This document shows positions 7,083-10,217 of a DNA stretch of 10,217 bases, one piece after another. Made by a program: the position numbers and the translations under genes. Within the stretch, counting starts at the first letter, position 1; each line of letters opens with the position of its first letter. Source of the DNA: Actinomycetes bacterium (GTDB taxonomy: Bacteria > Actinomycetota > Acidimicrobiia > Acidimicrobiales > Palsa-688); contig JAKAXG010000089.1 in the NCBI GenBank assembly GCA_021827225.1, positions 1 through 10,217 on the forward strand, written 5' to 3'. The notes beneath the pieces were generated by a model. That model searched no databases. It was not told the DNA's origin and saw only the letters and a program-made list of their open reading frames with translations.

Positions 7083-7502
7083 CTAGAGGTTGGCGCCGGT
7101 GAGGGTCGGGCGGGGGAGGGCCGACACGCTCAGGATGTCGTCGTTGGTGAGGATCCACGGCAGCGGCAGGGCCGCCGACCCCGAACCGACGAGCGGACGG
7201 GGCTTGCGGGGGTACGGGGCCCCCGAGCTGCCGCCCCGGCCCCGGTAGACGATGAGCCCGGTGACCGGGTCGGGAACGGCGTCGAGGGCGGCCTTGACCG
7301 CCGCCAGGTTGGTGTAGCCCTCCCAGGACTCCTCGCCGCTGAACGACACCTCGAACACGACGCCCCAGGTGTGCCGGTGCCACGACCAGTCGGAAGCTCC
7401 CGAGGTGATTGCGGCCTCAATGAGGACGTCGCGATACGCCTCGGCCCACACCGACGCAGAAGTGGCACCGTCGAATACCTCAATCGAGTACCACACGCTC
7501 AC
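7083..7502 (-). CDS. Protein of unknown function, conserved-looking actinobacterial type
   Basis: A 139-residue soluble protein with no signal peptide or membrane segment. I cannot assign a family. It is rich in Trp and Tyr in the first half (WYSIEVF, DWSWHRHTWGVVFEV, ESWEGY). A middle part reads ALDAVPDPVTGLIVYRGRGG, followed by a Pro/Arg-rich stretch and the tail LPLPWILTNDDIL. The alternation of aromatic strands with helix-like segments suggests a small alpha/beta fold, perhaps ferredoxin-like; this is inference. The GTG at 7502 was chosen because a TACGAT -10 hexamer ends 8 nt before it and no in-frame ATG lies nearby. An AGGG at 7507-7510 is a possible weak Shine-Dalgarno. Its first 100 bases are less GC-rich than the neighbours. 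It lies downstream of uvrD2 on the same strand and converges with the thioesterase gene, leaving 18 bp between stops. Confidence 0.7.
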   Translation of the reverse strand: MSVWYSIEVFDGATSASVWAEAYRDVLIEAAITSGASDWSWHRHTWGVVFEVSFSGEESWEGYTNLAAVKAALDAVPDPVTGLIVYRGRGGSSGAPYPRKPRPLVGSGSAALPLPWILTNDDILSVSALPRPTLTGANL

Positions 7503-7510
7503 AAGGCCCT

Positions 7511-7516
7511 ATCGTA
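7511..7516 (-). promoter_or_regulatory. Predicted -10 element of the 7083-7502 gene
   Basis: On the minus strand the hexamer is TACGAT, 8 nt before the GTG at 7502. This suggests the gene has its own start of transcription although uvrD2 lies 75 bp upstream in the same direction. No good -35 box is seen. Confidence 0.45.
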
Positions 7517-7577
7517 CTCCCTTTTGGGGCGCGCGATTACCGCTGATTGTGGTATCGCAGGAGGCCGTAGCCGGCAC

Positions 7578-9623
7578 TCATGCCGATACCGCCCTTTCGG
7601 ACAGTATGTCCAGTATGGGGGAGCCGTAGCGCTGGGCCTTGACCGGCCCGAACCCGGGGACGGAGAGCAGGGCGTCCATGGTGGCGGGCCGCAGGGAGGC
7701 GAGGGCCTCCACGGTGGAGTCGTGGAGCACCGCGTGGGGAGGGATCCCGCTGTGCCGGGCCGCCTCCAGGCGCCAGCTGCGGAGGGCGGCTTCCACCTCC
7801 CGGTCGGGCTCCGGCCACCGCGGCGGCAGCCGCCGGCCGAGGCCGCGCCCCTGCGGGGCGGAGCGGAGACCGGCCCGCTGCTCGGCCAGCGTGCGCCGCC
7901 AATCCCCCGGCGAGCCTGCGCTACCGGCGCCGCCGTCGGGGCGGCCGCCGGCGTCGATGGCCGCCTCGATGGCGTCCAGCCATCTCGACGGCGAGCGGGG
8001 CACCGGGCGGGCCCCGAATGAACGGGAGCGGGCCCACGACACCTCCAGCACGTCCACCGCCCGGGTCAGCGCCACGTAGAGCAGCTGCCGCTCCTCCGTC
8101 TCGGCCGCCCCGGACCCGGAGCGGCCCATCGGCACCAGGCCCTCCTCCACCCCGGCCACCCACACCCGGGGCCACTCCAGGCCCTTCGCCCGGTGGAAGC
8201 TGCTCAGGGTGACGGCGTCGGTGCCGCCGGCCGCCGCCGAGCGGTCCCGGTCGGCGGACGGCAGCCAGTCCAGCCACTCCGCCAGCGACGCCTCCGGCCT
8301 GAGCGCAGCGAAGCCCAGGCCGGCGTCGAGCAGGCCGCGCAGCGCTTCTGGGGCTGCGGTCCCGGTGGTGCGGAGCATCTCCTGCAGGTCGGCCAGCGCC
8401 CCCCGCAGCGGCTGGTGGCCGCGGCTGCGCCACTCCCGGGCCAGGTCCCGGACGGCCGGATCGTCGAGCAGGCCGGCCGACGCCGCCGACCACCACGGCA
8501 CCCCGGCCGCGGTCAACGCCGACGACAGCACGGTCAGCTGGGCGTTGGTCCGGGTGAGCACCGCCATGGAGGACCACGCCGTGCCGTCCCGGTGGGCGGC
8601 CAGGGCCGCCGCCGCCACTCCCCGGGCCTCGGCCAGCTCGGACTCGTAGGCCCGCACGGTGGGCGCCGGCCCGGTGCGCCCGGCCGCCCGTAGCCGCTCC
8701 CCGGCCGGGCCCAGCACCGCCGCCGCCACCGTCACGATCTGCTCCGTGCAGCGGTGGTTGGCGTCGAGGTGCACGACCTCGGCGGACGGCCACCTGCGGG
8801 GGAAGCCGGTGAGGAGAGTGGGGTCGGCACCGTTCCAGCCGTAGATGGCCTGGTTGGGGTCGCCCACCACGCACAGGTCGGTGGAGGCTCCCAGCCAGGC
8901 CAGCAGCAGCCGGTGCTGGAGCGGGTTGAGGTCCTGGAACTCGTCGACGTAGACGTGGCGCCAGCGCCACCGCTGGGCGCCGGCGAACTCCGGGTCGCGC
9001 TCGAGGGCGTCGGCGCAGCGGGCCAATAGATCGTCGAAGTCGATGACCCCCCGCCGGCGCTTCTCGTGCTCGTAGCGGGCGTACACGCCAGCCACCGCCG
9101 CCGCCGTCACCCCTGGCGGGAGGAGCCGCCGCCGATCGCCGACGGCCTCCTCGAAATGCTCCGGGGCGATGGTGCGGGCCTTGGCCCACTCGATGACCGA
9201 CGCCAGGTCGGCCAAGCCGACCCGCTCCAGCCCGGGGCGCTCGCTGACGATCGGGCCGAGGATCCGGCTCCTGCGGTCCAGCAGGGCGGGGGCGGCCTGC
9301 CTGCGGTCGGCCCACCACCGCTGCAGCTGGGCGGTGGCGTGGGAGTGGAAGGTGCCGGCGGCCACCCCCTCCCGCAGGCCCAGCCCGCCCAGGCGCTCCC
9401 GGAGCTCGCCGGCCGCCTTACGGGTGAAGGTGACGGCGAGGGTATGGGCGGCGTCGGCCCGTCCGGTGACGCAGCGGTAGGCGATGCGCCGGGTGAGCAC
9501 CCGGGTCTTGCCGGCCCCTGCCGCGGCCACGATGCACAGGGGAGCGGCCTCGCTGGTGACCGCCGCCCGCTGGGCCGGGGTCAGCCCGACGAGCAGTTCG
9601 TCGGCGGCGGGTGCGGAGGTCAC
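7578..9623 (-). CDS. uvrD2: UvrD2-like superfamily 1A DNA helicase with C-terminal HRDC domain
   Basis: A 681-residue ATP-dependent 3'-5' DNA translocase/helicase of the UvrD/Rep/PcrA group, acting in DNA repair. Motifs in order: the Q-motif region TPAQRAAV (15-22), Walker A AAAGAGKT (33-40, K39), motif Ia AVTFTRKAAGEL, motif II DEFQD (227-231), motif III GDPNQAIYGWNG (254-265), motif IV ANHRCTEQI, motif V SSFHRAKGLEWPRV (474-487) and motif VI ERQLLYVALTRA (511-522). Residues about 605-680 form an HRDC domain (TMDALLSVPGFGPVKAQRYG). That layout is that of mycobacterial UvrD2, of similar length (about 700). The zinc-binding tetracysteine linker known between the helicase core and HRDC in mycobacteria is absent: no cysteine occurs after C292. 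The GTG start at 9623 gives a normal N-terminus and lies 7 nt after a TATCGT hexamer. The last codons include ATA twice, AGG and GTA, unusual for this gene. Confidence 0.95.
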   Translation of the reverse strand: MTSAPAADELLVGLTPAQRAAVTSEAAPLCIVAAAGAGKTRVLTRRIAYRCVTGRADAAHTLAVTFTRKAAGELRERLGGLGLREGVAAGTFHSHATAQLQRWWADRRQAAPALLDRRSRILGPIVSERPGLERVGLADLASVIEWAKARTIAPEHFEEAVGDRRRLLPPGVTAAAVAGVYARYEHEKRRRGVIDFDDLLARCADALERDPEFAGAQRWRWRHVYVDEFQDLNPLQHRLLLAWLGASTDLCVVGDPNQAIYGWNGADPTLLTGFPRRWPSAEVVHLDANHRCTEQIVTVAAAVLGPAGERLRAAGRTGPAPTVRAYESELAEARGVAAAALAAHRDGTAWSSMAVLTRTNAQLTVLSSALTAAGVPWWSAASAGLLDDPAVRDLAREWRSRGHQPLRGALADLQEMLRTTGTAAPEALRGLLDAGLGFAALRPEASLAEWLDWLPSADRDRSAAAGGTDAVTLSSFHRAKGLEWPRVWVAGVEEGLVPMGRSGSGAAETEERQLLYVALTRAVDVLEVSWARSRSFGARPVPRSPSRWLDAIEAAIDAGGRPDGGAGSAGSPGDWRRTLAEQRAGLRSAPQGRGLGRRLPPRWPEPDREVEAALRSWRLEAARHSGIPPHAVLHDSTVEALASLRPATMDALLSVPGFGPVKAQRYGSPILDILSERAVSA

Positions 9624-9630
9624 CCGATCG

Positions 9631-9636
9631 ACGATA
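9631..9636 (-). promoter_or_regulatory. Predicted -10 element of uvrD2
   Basis: On the minus strand the hexamer is TATCGT, 7 nt before the GTG at 9623, predicting a leaderless mRNA. No Shine-Dalgarno precedes the GTG. A 7-5-7 dyad sits where the -35 region would be. Confidence 0.5.
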
Positions 9637-9648
9637 CGAAGGGGGTGT

Positions 9649-9667
9649 GACCATCTGGTGGATGGTC
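9649..9667. promoter_or_regulatory. Inverted repeat upstream of uvrD2, candidate operator
   Basis: GACCATC-tggtg-GATGGTC is a perfect 7-bp dyad with a 5-bp centre. It spans about 26 to 44 bp upstream of the uvrD2 start codon and covers the expected -35 region. It does not resemble the actinobacterial LexA box (GAAC...GTTC). A regulatory role is inferred from position only. Confidence 0.4.
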
Positions 9668-9862
9668 GGTCCCCGCCGGCCGATCAGGGCCCCAGATGCT
9701 CGACGACCCGGTTGCGCGCCTGGCGGACGGTCCCCCCGAACCATCCTGCCGGCGCTGCAACCGGGCTGCTGTCGATGCGAAGGAGTGTGCCTGACCCGGA
9801 GGTGCAAGTCAAGAGTTCGGCGCGGGTTTCCGGCAACACCGCTGCCGCCGGGGCCGACCCCG

Positions 9863-9882
9863 TGTCCGGAGCCGTCCGGACA
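9863..9882. promoter_or_regulatory. Perfect 20-bp dyad at the PH-domain gene promoter, candidate operator
   Basis: TGTCCGGA-gccg-TCCGGACA has 8-bp arms and a 4-bp centre. The two TCCGGA cores are 10 bp apart, one helical turn, which suits a dimeric regulator binding one face of DNA. It ends 2 bp before the predicted -10 and so covers the spacer and -35 region. The regulator is unknown. Confidence 0.5.
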
Positions 9883-9884
9883 GT

Positions 9885-9890
9885 TACCTT
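9885..9890 (+). promoter_or_regulatory. Predicted -10 element of the PH-domain gene
   Basis: TACCTT lies 7 nt before the ATG at 9898, giving a leaderless transcript. No Shine-Dalgarno is present. The dyad just upstream replaces any recognisable -35 box. Confidence 0.5.
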
Positions 9891-9897
9891 TGAGTCG

Positions 9898-10217
9898 ATG
9901 CCGAGGTCACGCCGCCGCCTGGCCGCCGGGGAGGAGGTCGTGCTCGACGTCCGTCCCCACTGGTCCTGTCTGGCGGCGCCGGTGGCGGCGCTGGCGGCGG
10001 TCATCGCCGGCGCGGTGACCGCCCTGGTGGAGGGAGTGGCGGCCTGGGTGGACTGGCCCATCCTGGCCGTGTTGGTGGTCTCGGCGTTGTGGCTGGCCGT
10101 CCGCTACCTGCGCTGGGCCACCACCCGGATGGTGCTCACCACCTCCCGGATCATCGAGCGGCGGGGTGTCCTCGCCCGGGTGAGCCGTGACATCCCCCTC
10201 TCCGCGGTTACAGATCG
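9898..10217 (+). CDS. Bacterial PH-domain (bPH_2/YdbT-like) membrane protein, N-terminal part
   Basis: The first 106 residues of a gene that runs off the window. It begins with a short basic segment (PRSRRR) and GEEVVLDVRPHW, the usual lead-in of small actinobacterial PH-domain membrane proteins. Two hydrophobic segments follow (about 22-45 and 53-71), then the start of a bacterial PH domain: TTRMVLTTSRIIERRGVLAR and DIPLSAVTD, matching the TNxR-then-RxG pattern of the bPH_2 family. The protein probably sits in the cytoplasmic membrane with the PH domain inside the cell; its exact role is unknown. The frame stays open upstream to an ATG at 9775. The start at 9898 is preferred because the protein then begins as its relatives do and because the -10 hexamer lies 7 nt upstream. 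It is divergent from uvrD2. Confidence 0.85.
   Translation, partial: MPRSRRRLAAGEEVVLDVRPHWSCLAAPVAALAAVIAGAVTALVEGVAAWVDWPILAVLVVSALWLAVRYLRWATTRMVLTTSRIIERRGVLARVSRDIPLSAVTD

Larger units (their letters stand above)
9624..9897. other. Divergent intergenic region between uvrD2 and the PH-domain gene
   Basis: These 274 bp separate two divergent genes and contain both predicted -10 elements and two dyads, listed separately. I see no tRNA, small RNA or convincing coding sequence between about 9670 and 9860. A minus-strand open frame of about 51 codons ending at 9684 has weaker third-position GC than neighbouring genes and no start signals. Confidence 0.6.

Noticed and set aside
7537..7581. A 14-codon minus-strand ORF starting with an ATGA overlap at the uvrD2 stop
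   Set aside because: It is very short, has no good Shine-Dalgarno and no recognisable leader-peptide feature. The overlap may be chance.
9684..9839. A minus-strand frame of about 51 codons between uvrD2 and the PH-domain gene
   Set aside because: Its third-position GC is lower than in neighbouring genes, its only start would be a GTG with neither -10 hexamer nor Shine-Dalgarno, and its product matches nothing I know.
9775..9897. An N-terminal extension of the PH-domain protein from the ATG at 9775
   Set aside because: The frame is open, but the added 41 residues look non-coding, and the dyad and -10 element lie inside it. The start at 9898 fits the family better.
9611..10018. A plus-strand frame with a few clustered cysteines crossing the start of the PH-domain gene
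   Set aside because: It is Arg/Pro-rich in the manner of GC-rich shadow frames, overlaps two better-supported genes, and its cysteine pattern fits no zinc-finger spacing I recognise.

Overview
The window is very GC-rich, with strong GC bias at third codon positions. It carries several actinobacterial hallmarks: a 2-oxoglutarate dehydrogenase/decarboxylase E1 of the Kgd/SucA type, a six-helix HAMP-type class III adenylate cyclase like the mycobacterial Rv3645/Rv1318c group, a UvrD2-like helicase with a C-terminal HRDC domain, and apparently leaderless genes. I read it as a chromosomal segment of a high-GC actinobacterium. Acidimicrobiia or a related lineage is possible, but that placement is inference. 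I see no insertion sequence, prophage, CRISPR array, rRNA or tRNA.

Layout, left to right: (1) the 3' end of a 2-oxoglutarate dehydrogenase E1 gene (+, 1-1065); (2) a minus-strand operon in which a HAD-like hydrolase (2683-3315) is followed, with a GTGA overlap, by a membrane adenylate cyclase (1121-2686); (3) a plus-strand gene (3412-5481) encoding a Regnase/Zc3h12a-like NYN ribonuclease domain, an S1-like RNA-binding domain and a very long Lys/Ala/Pro tail like histone H1; (4) exodeoxyribonuclease III xthA (5566-6345), overlapping by ATGA a hotdog thioesterase (6342-7064); (5) a minus-strand conserved-looking protein of unknown function (7083-7502) downstream of a UvrD2-like helicase (7578-9623); (6) the 5' end of a membrane-anchored bacterial PH-domain protein (+, 9898 to the window edge).

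The genes are mostly housekeeping: carbon metabolism, cAMP signalling, DNA repair (XthA, UvrD2) and RNA metabolism. The most unusual is the NYN-S1-H1-tail protein. Its four acidic NYN positions are all present, so it is predicted to be an active, nucleic-acid-tethered RNase. Its tail contains exact in-frame tandem duplications.

Five of the six genes that begin a transcription unit have a TAnnnT -10 hexamer 7-9 nt before the start codon and no well-placed Shine-Dalgarno. The internally coupled thioesterase gene instead has a clear GGAGGA. This points to leaderless mRNAs. Two perfect dyads overlap predicted promoters: one of 8-4-8 upstream of the PH-domain gene and one of 7-5-7 upstream of the helicase gene. 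Both are candidate operators.
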